59,060 nucleotides of DNA from Chloroflexota bacterium. Lineage in GTDB: Bacteria; Chloroflexota; Anaerolineae; Anaerolineales; Villigracilaceae. The position numbers were made by a program, and so were the translations under genes. The notes under the pieces were generated by a model. It ran no database searches, was not told where the DNA came from, and saw nothing but the letters and a program-made list of their open reading frames with translations. Below, piece by piece: positions 27,449-35,453 of the stretch. The DNA is taken from positions 1 to 59,060 of the forward strand of contig JAKOVF010000228.1 in assembly GCA_029782225.1 (NCBI GenBank), read 5' to 3'. Position 1 is the first letter of the stretch, and the number at the start of each line of letters is the position of its first letter.

Positions 27449-27457
27449 CCCGTCAAC

Positions 27458-27493
27458 AAACATGAAGGCCAATAAGGATTGGCCTTCATGTTT
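27458..27493 (+). terminator. 16-bp perfect palindrome after ccmF
   Basis: Stem 27458-27473 with 27478-27493 around the 4-nt loop AAGG. The T-run is only TTT, so it may act as a weak terminator, an mRNA-stabilising hairpin or a protein site inside the ccm locus. Confidence 0.6.
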
Positions 27494-27519
27494 GACCTTC
27501 GGCTTGACACGGGAAAAAC

Positions 27520-28005
27520 ATGAAGAAATTTTTATTTACCATCGTACTCACTTTGATCTTCACCGGCTTTTTCGCCCGCGTGGCCTTCGCGCAAAATCCA
27601 ACGCCATCAGATGATGATGTGAACGCGATCGCCAAGCAGTTGTATTGTCCGGTGTGCGAAAACACACCGCTGGATGTCTGTCCGACCGAAGCCTGCCGCC
27701 AGTGGCGTGAATTGATCCGCCAGAAGCTGGCCGACGGCTGGACAGAAGCCCAGATCAAGCAATATTTTGTGGATAACTACGGTGCGCGCGTCCTTGGAAC
27801 GCCCCCGGCCAGGGGAATCAACTGGCTCGTTTACATTCTTCCGCCAGTCGTCATCCTTTTCGGAGCGTTCATCCTCTTCCGCGCGCTCCGAGCTTGGACA
27901 AAGCCCGGGATGGCCTCAGCAGGCCCGAATGAGTCAGAGGCGAAGCCTGTCATGCCGGATGACTATGTCGCCCGTCTCGAAGAGGAATTGAAGAAAAGAA
28001 AATAA
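27520..28005 (+). CDS. ccmH: Cytochrome c maturation thiol protein CcmH
   Basis: 161 residues. Signal peptide ending VAFAQ, a three-helix thiol-reducing domain with the CxxC motif LYCPVCENTPLDVC, then a membrane helix (about 102-125). It reduces the CxxCH cysteines of apocytochromes with CcmG. The family motif LRCxxCQN is changed to LYCPVCEN, and extra cysteines follow (DVCPTEAC), which is unusual. It sits between ccmF and the thioredoxin-like gene. Confidence 0.93.
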   Translation: MKKFLFTIVLTLIFTGFFARVAFAQNPTPSDDDVNAIAKQLYCPVCENTPLDVCPTEACRQWRELIRQKLADGWTEAQIKQYFVDNYGARVLGTPPARGINWLVYILPPVVILFGAFILFRALRAWTKPGMASAGPNESEAKPVMPDDYVARLEEELKKRK

Positions 28006-28055
28006 CCCCCTCCTGCACCCCTCCCCCAAGTTGGGAGAGGGGCGGGGGTGAGGGT
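28006..28055. repeat. Palindromic repeat, family 2 (ccmH-ccmG gap)
   Basis: CCCCCTCCTGCACCCCTCCCCCAA and its near inverse TTGGGAGAGGGGCGGGGGTGAGGG form one hairpin right after the ccmH stop. Confidence 0.75.
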
Positions 28056-28071
28056 AATATCGGAGAAACGA

Positions 28072-28677
28072 ATGATCGAAACTACAAACACAGCGCCCAA
28101 TTCAACAAGCACCACCGCGAAGCGTGGCGTGCCCCTCTGGGCGCAAATCATTGTGTGGACCGTGCTGGTGGGGCTGCTCATTCTGGTGGGCATTATCCTG
28201 GGCAAACGCCAGCAGGGAACCGTCCAGCGCGGTGAGAAGATCCCTGATTTCTCGCTCAACCTGTTTAGCGGCTATGAATATCAGAGCCAGAGCAACGTCA
28301 AGCTTTCCGATTTCCGCGGCAAGGTGGTGGTTTTGAACTTCTGGGCATCCTGGTGCAAACCATGTGAGCAGGAAGCCGCTGAAATGCAGGAAGCATGGAA
28401 GTTCTATGAGCCGGACGGAAAGGTTGTTTTCCTCGGCGCAGATTATGTGGACACTCCCACAGAGGCAAATAATTACCTGGAAAAATTCGGTATCACATAC
28501 CCTAATGGCCCGGACCTCGATGCCACTAAGAAGAATCCGATCTCCCAGATCTTCCGCATCAAAGGCGTGCCTGAAACATATATCATTGATCAGAACGGCG
28601 TCCTGCAATTTGTAAAGATCGGACCGTTCGCATCGGTGGATGAGATCAAGTCCGTGATCAACGGCTTATCACAATAG
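28072..28677 (+). CDS. ccmG: Thioredoxin-like TlpA/ResA/CcmG protein
   Basis: 201 residues. An N-terminal membrane anchor (about 25-45) and an external thioredoxin fold with WASWCKPC active site and the cis-Pro loop GVPETYIID. By position it is CcmG, keeping CcmH or apocytochrome thiols reduced. ATG 28072 preceded by GGAGA. By sequence alone ResA or TlpA are equally good names. Confidence 0.88.
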   Translation: MIETTNTAPNSTSTTAKRGVPLWAQIIVWTVLVGLLILVGIILGKRQQGTVQRGEKIPDFSLNLFSGYEYQSQSNVKLSDFRGKVVVLNFWASWCKPCEQEAAEMQEAWKFYEPDGKVVFLGADYVDTPTEANNYLEKFGITYPNGPDLDATKKNPISQIFRIKGVPETYIIDQNGVLQFVKIGPFASVDEIKSVINGLSQ

Positions 28678-28686
28678 AGGGACACA

Positions 28687-29211
28687 ATGGAATTAGGTGC
28701 CATTTTTCTGGTCCTGGCAGTTTTGGTCCTGGTAGGCATGTATTTGTATGCCCCATTCATGTCCGGCAGACGCCACAAGGCAACCCAGGAATCTCATGAG
28801 ACCTCTGCTTTGCTCGCGGAACGCGACCGCGTCATCAACTCCCTGCAGGAGCTGGATTTCGATTTCAACCTTGGTAAGATCCCCGCAGAGGATTATCCTG
28901 TGCAGCGCTCGGCCCTTTTGCAGAAAGGCGCGGAGGTCCTGAAGCAGTTGGATGAGCTTTCCCTCATCCCCAGCCCCTCCTCCAACGGGCGAGGGGGATC
29001 GGAAGAGGATCGCATTGAGAAAGCGGTGGCTGCCCGCCGCGCGGATGCCTCGGCCGAAGCTGCAGCGGTCACGGACGATGATATCGAATCCATGATCGTT
29101 TCGCGCCGCAAGGCTCGCAAAAATAAATCCGCCGGCTTTTGCCCCAAGTGCGGCAAGCCCGTGCTCGACTCTGACCGGTTCTGCCCGTCCTGCGGAAAAT
29201 CTCTAACTTAA
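28687..29211 (+). CDS. CcmI-like membrane protein with C-terminal zinc ribbon
   Basis: 174 residues. N-terminal helix (5-24), then a helical segment like CcmI/CycH (ERDRVINSLQELDFDFNLGKIPAEDY), a variable linker, and a double-CxxC zinc ribbon at the end (FCPKCGKPV...FCPSCGKS). The linker (about 92-106, LIPSPSSNGRGGSEE) is encoded by an inserted family-2 palindromic repeat. Position inside the ccm locus suggests a role in presenting apocytochromes. It overlaps the next start (TAATG). Confidence 0.78.
   Translation: MELGAIFLVLAVLVLVGMYLYAPFMSGRRHKATQESHETSALLAERDRVINSLQELDFDFNLGKIPAEDYPVQRSALLQKGAEVLKQLDELSLIPSPSSNGRGGSEEDRIEKAVAARRADASAEAAAVTDDDIESMIVSRRKARKNKSAGFCPKCGKPVLDSDRFCPSCGKSLT
28961..29008. 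repeat. Palindromic repeat, family 2, in frame inside a coding sequence
   Basis: CCCTCATCCCCAGCCCCTCC...GGGCGAGGGGGATCGG is the same element as at 28006 and 54420, but here it lies within an open gene and adds codons without breaking the frame. Confidence 0.7.
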
Positions 29212-31160
29212 TGGAAAACTTGATGAAATTACGCTACGCACTGATTCTTGCAATCGCCGCTGCTTTACTGGCCGCCTGTAACTTCACACTGGCGGCCGAT
29301 GTCACCCCGCCGCCGGGTTATGTTCCGCCGACGCCCATGCCCACGCTGGGTCCGCTCTTTCCGCCGAGCGCGCCCGATATCGAACATGGTGCGTCCATCT
29401 ATGCGGAGAAGTGCGCGGCCTGTCACGGCGCTACGGGTCTTGGGGATGGCGAACAAGGCAAGCAATTGCCGGTGACGGTCGCGGCTTTTGCGCTGCCTGA
29501 AACCGCACATAAGGCGACGCCCGCGCAATGGTTTACCACCGTCACGCAGGGTAACATGGAACGTTTCATGCCGCCTTTCACTGGGAGCCTTAGCGAGCAG
29601 GACCGTTGGGACGTCATCTCCTACGCGCTCACCCTTCACGCCACATCTGACCAGGTTGCAAAAGGCAAAGCCATTTTTGAGCAAAAGTGTGCGGACTGCG
29701 CGAAAGTATTTAGCGACCAGAAAAAAATGGCCGCGCTCTCGGAAGATGACCTCGTCCGCATCATCAAGAATGGTGAAGGCGACGTCCCGGCTTTTGGATC
29801 TGGCCTTTCGGATGCAGATGCATACGCGGTCGCGACCTATTTGCGTACTTTGACTTTCTCATCCGTAGAGGTCGCTCAGGCCGCCACTTCGACTTCGCTC
29901 AGTACGAGCCCGACAACTGCCGCCGTCGTCCCAACCGTTGCGGCCGTTTCAGAGACTCCCGCCACCACAGATTCAGGGACTCCGTCGGCCGAAGTGACGC
30001 CTGTGGAAGGCGCGACCCAGACAGAAGTCCCGACTGAAGCGCCTGCCGTTGCCGGCATTGGAACCGTCAGCGGCAAAATTGACAATCAGACCGGCGCAGC
30101 CTTGCCGTCCGATCTGAAAGTCACACTGCATGTCTATGATCACAGCGGCGATCCAAACGCCGGTCCGCAGGAAGTCGCGACGCTGGATACAACACCCGCA
30201 GCGGATGGCACTTATTCGTTTGAGAACATAGAAATCCCCGCGAACCGTATCTTCATCAGCGAAGTAGAACAGGATGGCATCACGTATCAATCTGACTTCG
30301 CGGCTGTAAAAGCCGGTGATACGAATGTGACCCTGCCAGATATCAAGCTGTTTGGCACAACCACCGACCTCGCGAATCTCAGCGTGGACGTGGTCAGCAT
30401 GCATTTCAACTACGACACCGCCGACACGATCCAGGTCATCATGGTTTACACTATGCGAAACACCGGTGACAAGACCATCGTAGTGGACCTGGACCCGGCG
30501 AAACAGGAAATCCCATTCATCAAGGCCCCCACAAATGCGTCGGAGATGGGCTTCCAGGTAACCCAGGACAGTGCCCCGTTCTACAGCACCAAAGCCGGAA
30601 ATGCCTTTGCGATGCCGCCCACCACAGACAAATCTTATGGCCTGGTGGCTTTCACCAATCTGCCTGCCAGCCAGAAGTTCGAATACAGTCAGCAATTTGT
30701 TCTCCCTGTCGGCAAAGTTAATGTGCTCACGCCGCAGGGCGTGACAGTTTCGGGCAGCAACATTGCTGATGATGGCCCCACGAGCATGCAAGGTCAAACT
30801 GGACAGACTGTGAACTTCCATGCTTATTCAACCGGAAGCGTGAAGGCCGGCGAGACTCTCAAATTTACGGTCTCCGGCAAGGCGAAGAGTACGGGTGGCG
30901 CCGCCAGCCTGTCACAGAATCAAGTGCTGTTGTTTGGCGCTGGCGCGCTGGGACTCGCATTGATCATTGCTGGCGTCTGGTTATATTGGCGCGACCGTAA
31001 CCGCGTCGAAGAGGAAGAGAGCGACGATGACGAATTCGATGACACAGATTCTGTGCTCGATGCCATCATCGCCCTGGACGATCTGCACCGCGCTGGCAAA
31101 CTCAGCGATGAGGCCTATCGCACGCGCCGTGATGAATTAAAAGCCAAGTTGAAAGAGTAG
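29211..31160 (+). CDS. Cytochrome c lipoprotein with a degenerate second haem site
   Basis: 649 residues. Lipoprotein signal with LLAAC (Cys23), then cytochrome c domain 1 with CAACH (68-72) and Met in MPPFTG. Domain 2 has CADCA (160-164): both cysteines are kept but the haem-ligating His is Ala. A Ser/Thr/Pro-rich linker follows, then a carboxypeptidase-regulatory-like beta domain (about 285-390), a further beta region, a membrane helix (about 568-588) and an acidic tail ending in a SHOCT-like motif (LDDLHRAGKLSDEAYRTRR). Likely a ccm client and electron carrier on the membrane outer face. ATG 29211 overlaps the upstream stop; ATG 29223 is also possible. Confidence 0.88.
   Translation: MENLMKLRYALILAIAAALLAACNFTLAADVTPPPGYVPPTPMPTLGPLFPPSAPDIEHGASIYAEKCAACHGATGLGDGEQGKQLPVTVAAFALPETAHKATPAQWFTTVTQGNMERFMPPFTGSLSEQDRWDVISYALTLHATSDQVAKGKAIFEQKCADCAKVFSDQKKMAALSEDDLVRIIKNGEGDVPAFGSGLSDADAYAVATYLRTLTFSSVEVAQAATSTSLSTSPTTAAVVPTVAAVSETPATTDSGTPSAEVTPVEGATQTEVPTEAPAVAGIGTVSGKIDNQTGAALPSDLKVTLHVYDHSGDPNAGPQEVATLDTTPAADGTYSFENIEIPANRIFISEVEQDGITYQSDFAAVKAGDTNVTLPDIKLFGTTTDLANLSVDVVSMHFNYDTADTIQVIMVYTMRNTGDKTIVVDLDPAKQEIPFIKAPTNASEMGFQVTQDSAPFYSTKAGNAFAMPPTTDKSYGLVAFTNLPASQKFEYSQQFVLPVGKVNVLTPQGVTVSGSNIADDGPTSMQGQTGQTVNFHAYSTGSVKAGETLKFTVSGKAKSTGGAASLSQNQVLLFGAGALGLALIIAGVWLYWRDRNRVEEEESDDDEFDDTDSVLDAIIALDDLHRAGKLSDEAYRTRRDELKAKLKE
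29882..29912. repeat. TTCGACTTCGCTCAG-type repeat in the cytochrome linker
   Basis: CCACTTCGACTTCGCTCAGTACGAG resembles the intergenic element at 17413. It encodes part of the Ser/Thr-rich linker (ATSTSLSTSPT) in frame. Confidence 0.4.
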
Positions 31161-31163
31161 CAG

Positions 31164-31262
31164 ATGTCATTGCGAGCGAAGCGAAGCAAGCTCTGCTAAC
31201 AGGAGATTGCTTTGGGCTAACGCCCTCGCAACCCCGCCAAAGGCAGGCGGGGCAATGACATC
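31164..31262. repeat. Dispersed palindromic repeat, family 1 (before ccmA)
   Basis: ATGTCATTGCGAGCGAAGCGAAGCAA ... CAGGAGATTGC ... GGGGCAATGACAT. It ends right at the ccmA start region, and its last bases contain an in-frame ATG and a G-rich tract. Confidence 0.85.
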
Positions 31263-31269
31263 CATCTTT

Positions 31270-31968
31270 ATGATTACTGTCAAAAAGCTCGTCAAACGTT
31301 TTGGTTTGAAAACCGTACTGCGCGGCGTGGATTTCGAAGTGCAGCCCGGTGAGTTCGTCGCGCTGCTTGGCCCCAACGGCGCCGGCAAGACGACCTTCCT
31401 GCGCATCCTGGCCTCGCTCTCGCGGCCTTCGCTGGGAGAAGTCAATATCGCTGGTTATAAACTGCCTCAGCAGGCCGCACAGGTCCGGGCGCGGCTGGGC
31501 GTGGTTTCGCACCTGCCTTTGCTCTATGGTGAACTGACAGCGGAGGAGAATCTTCGCTTCTACGCGCGCATGTACAATGTTCCCAATTACGAATCGCGGA
31601 TCACCGAAGTGCTGGGAATGGTGGGCCTTGAGAATCGGCGCAAGGATCTGGTCCGCACCTTCTCACGCGGTATGCAGCAGCGTCTCGCCATTGGACGTGC
31701 GGTCATTCACGACCCGGAAGTGATGCTTTTCGATGAACCTTACACTGGTCTTGATCAGGATGCCTCGTCCATGCTGGATGAAGTCCTGCGGTCCGTTGCT
31801 GCAAAAGGACGGACCGTCGTTATGACCTCACATGACCTGGCCCGCGCTGAGGACCTTGCCACACGGTTCGATATCCTCTCCAGAGGTGTGATCGGAGCCA
31901 CCACGCCGCGCAGCGGACTCGGCACTTCCAACCTGCTCGATTTCTACAAGAAAGCATTGGCAGCCTGA
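31270..31968 (+). CDS. ccmA: Haem exporter ATP-binding protein CcmA
   Basis: ABC ATPase, 232 residues. Walker A LGPNGAGKTT, Walker B VMLFDEPYTGLD, His switch VMTSHDLA. The signature motif reads FSRGMQQR instead of LSGGQ, as is common in this subfamily. Works with CcmB (and CcmC) to load haem on CcmE. Start ambiguous: ATG 31270 (MITVKKLV) lacks a ribosome site; ATG 31255 lies inside the repeat behind GGCGGGG. Confidence 0.93.
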   Translation: MITVKKLVKRFGLKTVLRGVDFEVQPGEFVALLGPNGAGKTTFLRILASLSRPSLGEVNIAGYKLPQQAAQVRARLGVVSHLPLLYGELTAEENLRFYARMYNVPNYESRITEVLGMVGLENRRKDLVRTFSRGMQQRLAIGRAVIHDPEVMLFDEPYTGLDQDASSMLDEVLRSVAAKGRTVVMTSHDLARAEDLATRFDILSRGVIGATTPRSGLGTSNLLDFYKKALAA

Positions 31969-31969
31969 G

Positions 31970-32686
31970 ATGACCACGACCACCAAAAATACAACACGTC
32001 CCAGCCCCACCGCTCCCAATTTCTTCAAAGCCATCTTCGCGGTCGTCCAGAAGGACCTGGCGGCAGAGTTCCGCTCACGTGAGCTGATGTCGGCCATGCT
32101 CGTTTTTTCGATGCTGGTGATCCTGATCTTCAATTTTGCCCTGGAACTTGAGCCGGATATCCGCCAAAAAGTGACCTCGGGTGTGCTATGGGCTACCTTC
32201 GCATTTGCCGGTACGCTTGGCCTGAACCGCTCCATGGCCATTGAAAAAGACCGCGGCTGCATGGATGGTCTCCTGCTTGCACCCGTGGATCGCGCCGCGA
32301 TCTACTTCGGCAAGGTCATCAGTAATCTGGTCTTCATGCTGATCGTGGAAGTGATTGTCCTTCCTCTGTACGGCATCTTGTACGGCGTGAACCTCTTCCA
32401 GTTGGGCCTGATCGGCGTGATCCTGCTGGGCTCAATCGGCTATGTAGCCGTTGGGACGCTGATCTCCACGATGACGGTCCAGACGCGCACGCGTGATGTG
32501 CTCCTGCCCATCATGCTCTTCCCGGTTACCATCCCTGTGCTGCTGGCAGCCGTCAAAGCCAGCAGCGGATTTCTCTCCGGCGCCGAGTTTTCCGAGATCC
32601 TTGCTCCGTTGAATCTTTTGATTGTTTACGATGTCGTTTTCATTGCGATCGCGTTCATGGTATTTGATTTTGTCGTTGAAGAATAA
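31970..32686 (+). CDS. ccmB: Haem exporter membrane protein CcmB
   Basis: 238 residues with six membrane helices. FFKAIFAVVQKDLAAEFRSRELM is the typical CcmB N-terminus, and GTLGLNRSMAIEKDRGCMDGLLLAPVDR its first loop. Begins one base after the ccmA stop, so it is translationally coupled. Confidence 0.94.
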   Translation: MTTTTKNTTRPSPTAPNFFKAIFAVVQKDLAAEFRSRELMSAMLVFSMLVILIFNFALELEPDIRQKVTSGVLWATFAFAGTLGLNRSMAIEKDRGCMDGLLLAPVDRAAIYFGKVISNLVFMLIVEVIVLPLYGILYGVNLFQLGLIGVILLGSIGYVAVGTLISTMTVQTRTRDVLLPIMLFPVTIPVLLAAVKASSGFLSGAEFSEILAPLNLLIVYDVVFIAIAFMVFDFVVEE

Positions 32687-32745
32687 TATGCCGATAAAGG
32701 CAAGCCTTATCTCTGCGAGAGACAATTCTTACCAAAGGAGTATGT

Positions 32746-33444
32746 ATGCAATCCAAACCGCTTGTGCTCACCATTCTGGATGTGGTCTCAGTCATTGTCC
32801 TCGGCATTGCCACCTACCTCGCCCTGGTCTTCGCCCCCACTGAAGCGGTGATGGGACAGGTGCAGCGCGTGTTCTACTTCCACATTGGCACTGCCTGGGT
32901 CGGTCTGATGGGATTCGTCGTTGCCGCCGTCTCGGGTGTGGCCTATCTCGTCACAAAGAACACAAAATGGGACCGCTTTGAAGTTGCCGCGGTCGAGGTC
33001 AGCACGGTATTCTTCCTGATCACGATTGTACTTGGCTCCATCTGGGCGCGTCCTGCCTGGAATACCTGGTGGACCTGGGATCCGCGTCTCACCACCGCCG
33101 CCGTGACTGAGCTGATTTACATCGCTTATTTCATGTTGCGTCAGGGGATCGAAAACCCGGAATTGCGTGCCCGTATCGCCGCTGTTTATACGCTGCTGGG
33201 CGGCGTCAGTGCACCGATCACTTTCATGGTCATTCGCCTGTTCCGTACGATCCATCCCGTAATCATTGGCAACCAGTCTGCTGCGGCCCAGGGCGGCTTT
33301 GACATGACCAGCAATATGAAAGTTGCGTTCTTCTTCGGCCTGTTTGCCTTCACGGTCATATTCATTGACCTTCTATGGCATCGTATTCGTCTCGGCAGCT
33401 TGCAGGAAAAGGTCGAGAGCCTCAAAATGAAAGTCGCAATGTAA
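32746..33444 (+). CDS. ccmC: Haem exporter/handling protein CcmC
   Basis: 232 residues, six helices. WWD-type haem domain NTWWTWDPRLTTA (about 104-116) flanked by histidines (FYFHIGTAW; RTIHPVII). Attaches haem to CcmE. Good ribosome site AAAGGAG before ATG 32746. Confidence 0.95.
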   Translation: MQSKPLVLTILDVVSVIVLGIATYLALVFAPTEAVMGQVQRVFYFHIGTAWVGLMGFVVAAVSGVAYLVTKNTKWDRFEVAAVEVSTVFFLITIVLGSIWARPAWNTWWTWDPRLTTAAVTELIYIAYFMLRQGIENPELRARIAAVYTLLGGVSAPITFMVIRLFRTIHPVIIGNQSAAAQGGFDMTSNMKVAFFFGLFAFTVIFIDLLWHRIRLGSLQEKVESLKMKVAM

Positions 33445-33456
33445 TTGGAGAATCCC

Positions 33457-33627
33457 ATGTTCCTCGAAACAACTCCCGACACCTCAGCCTACATGATTGG
33501 CGGTTATGCCTTTGCGTTCATCGCCATGGCGACCTACCTGATCAGTCTGATCATCCGCTCGCGGAACCTCAACCGCGATCTCGCAACCCTGGAAGACCTG
33601 GACAAGGGGAATGCCAAAGAGAAGTAA
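33457..33627 (+). CDS. ccmD: CcmD-like small membrane protein
   Basis: 56 residues with one membrane helix (about 15-33) and a charged C-terminus (RSRNLNRDLATLE), the usual CcmD plan. GGAG at 33447-33450 fixes ATG 33457. Name rests on size, topology and position after ccmC. Confidence 0.75.
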   Translation: MFLETTPDTSAYMIGGYAFAFIAMATYLISLIIRSRNLNRDLATLEDLDKGNAKEK

Positions 33628-33655
33628 TCTCACAGCCCACTCCGTCACACTCAGG

Positions 33656-33685
33656 CCAGTCCGTAGAATCTACGGGCTGGTTTTG
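33656..33685 (+). terminator. Terminator of the ccm locus
   Basis: 11-bp stem with one G-U pair (33656-33666 with 33670-33680), 3-nt loop, TTTT. The remaining gap to 33839 holds only a TATAAT (33810-33815) likely serving the next gene. Confidence 0.82.
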
Positions 33686-33809
33686 CTTAATTACGGCGGG
33701 GTACGGATTGCAAAAAACTGCCGGTCATGTAGAATATTAATGTGGAGGTTGCTGTGGCTTTCGACACGATTCTGGAATATTTGGATACCCAAAATCTGAG
33801 AAGAACCGC

Positions 33810-33815
33810 TATAAT
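33810..33815 (+). promoter_or_regulatory. -10 box upstream of the SLT-domain gene
   Basis: Consensus TATAAT, 24 nt before the ATG at 33840. No good -35 at the usual distance. Confidence 0.4.
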
Positions 33816-33839
33816 GTGAAAGATCATTGAATCGGGGCC

Positions 33840-35447
33840 ATGGACAAACGCCGGATTATTCTCCTTTTTTTGATTGCAGCCATCTTCGGCAGCGCTTCAA
33901 CGCGGGACTTTCAGCCTGCCAACCCACCCCCCGGCCCTGACCGGTACACGGTGATTACTGTCAACTATACATCCTACGAATGGTGGATGATCACATGGAA
34001 AGGGCATCTCCTCGATTGTGTCCTTGAGGTAGACCATGAAGGCCTGCCCACTCCGGGCGAGGTATTTCGAGATTGTGGGGAATACACATATAACCGATGG
34101 ATAGAACAACCTCCGTGTGACAACCCGTTTAGTATCAACACCTGCAAAGGCTTTTACCTGGTCCAGATGAGCAGCAAGCCGGCACAAAAAGAAGTGTCGA
34201 TGAAGCTTCCCCCGGCTGTGGCCTATATTTCACTGGAAGACTGTCAGCCGGTCACCAGCACATCGACAAACATGTGTGAAACCGCGCCAACTCTGGTCAT
34301 TAACGGGGAGGAACCGCTTCCCAACGAGAAGATCATCCGCATCGAAGGCACTTATGCCGGGGAGTCGTTCGTATGCGATGGGACAGATACGTGCAAGTTC
34401 CAATTGAACGAAACAGGTGAACAGGGCGTGGATGTTGAATTCTGGGCATTCTCCTCCTATGGCGATAGCAGCCTCGTTTTTACTGCGAAGGTCCGTGCGC
34501 GGAAAACCGATGCAGGTGACCCCGACCAGCTTTACTGGTATGTCGATGTGCTCTCCTCGCAATGGCGCGGACCGGCCGTCGCTACCTGTGCAGACTCATG
34601 GCAGTCCTTTCCGCCCGTGGGTGGCCCACCCAAATGGCTGACCACGCCGGCACAAAGCGATGAGTTAAGCAGCGATATTCCGTACACCTACCTGGCCGCA
34701 AACCTGATCCTTCAGGGTGTGGTGGATGCGAGAGCCTGCCCGGATGGCGGAATTTCCGCAGATGGCACAGCCAATCAATGTGGATTGGAACAGGCGCGTG
34801 ATGCTGTCAACGAATGGCAGGACCGTTTTGATCAGTTGATCCTGACGACCGCACAGGAGACCAGCGTCCCAGGTCATTTGCTCAAAAATTTATTTGCGCG
34901 CGAGAGTCAGTTCTGGCCGGGCATATTTCAGGCCGCCGGCGATGTGGGATTAGGTCAACTCACTGAAGATGGGGCGGATACGACGCTGTTCTGGAATCCA
35001 TCCTTCTACAATCAATTCTGCCCGCTGGTGCTCTCGGCCGATGAATGTGGCAAGGGCTACCTGCATCTGAAAGATGATGAACGCCTGTTGTTGAGACAAT
35101 CTCTCGTCAGAAGCGTCAATGCGACCTGCACAGATTGTCCGCTTGGGCTGGATCTGACGCAGGCAGATTTCTCAGTCACAGTTTTTGCACACACGTTGAT
35201 AGCCAACTGTGAACAAACGGGACAGATTGTCCGCAACTTTACGGGGGATGCTCCGGGCGCCAGTGTATCGTATGAGGATTTGTGGAAGTTTACGCTCGTC
35301 AATTACAATGCTGGTCCCGGCTGCCTGGCAGACGCTATTCAGGGGGCGCAATTTAACGGCCTGGCACTGACCTGGGAAAACATCTCGCCTTATCTTCCCC
35401 CCGCTTGCGCGGCTGCAACAGATTATGTGAACGACATTAGTCGATAA
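33840..35447 (+). CDS. Secreted Cys-rich protein with lytic transglycosylase (SLT)-like domain
   Basis: 535 residues. N-terminal signal (RRIILLFLIAAIFGSAS). Residues about 35-290 form an unrecognised Cys-rich external region. The C-terminal part (about 325-520) looks like an SLT fold: NLFARESQFWP (catalytic Glu), GLGQLTEDG, and LVNYNAGPGCL. The many cysteine pairs suggest disulfides outside the cell. Likely cuts peptidoglycan, but the long insert between the motifs is unusual, so the assignment is moderate. Confidence 0.75.
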   Translation: MDKRRIILLFLIAAIFGSASTRDFQPANPPPGPDRYTVITVNYTSYEWWMITWKGHLLDCVLEVDHEGLPTPGEVFRDCGEYTYNRWIEQPPCDNPFSINTCKGFYLVQMSSKPAQKEVSMKLPPAVAYISLEDCQPVTSTSTNMCETAPTLVINGEEPLPNEKIIRIEGTYAGESFVCDGTDTCKFQLNETGEQGVDVEFWAFSSYGDSSLVFTAKVRARKTDAGDPDQLYWYVDVLSSQWRGPAVATCADSWQSFPPVGGPPKWLTTPAQSDELSSDIPYTYLAANLILQGVVDARACPDGGISADGTANQCGLEQARDAVNEWQDRFDQLILTTAQETSVPGHLLKNLFARESQFWPGIFQAAGDVGLGQLTEDGADTTLFWNPSFYNQFCPLVLSADECGKGYLHLKDDERLLLRQSLVRSVNATCTDCPLGLDLTQADFSVTVFAHTLIANCEQTGQIVRNFTGDAPGASVSYEDLWKFTLVNYNAGPGCLADAIQGAQFNGLALTWENISPYLPPACAAATDYVNDISR

Positions 35448-35453
35448 AGAGCG

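Noticed and set aside
29973..30821. Minus-strand open frame of 282 codons
   Set aside because: Shadow of the cytochrome c lipoprotein; no recognisable domain.
33741..33821. Short ORFs (about 20 codons) before the SLT gene
   Set aside because: No clear context or conservation visible; overlaps a promoter-like region, so not called.
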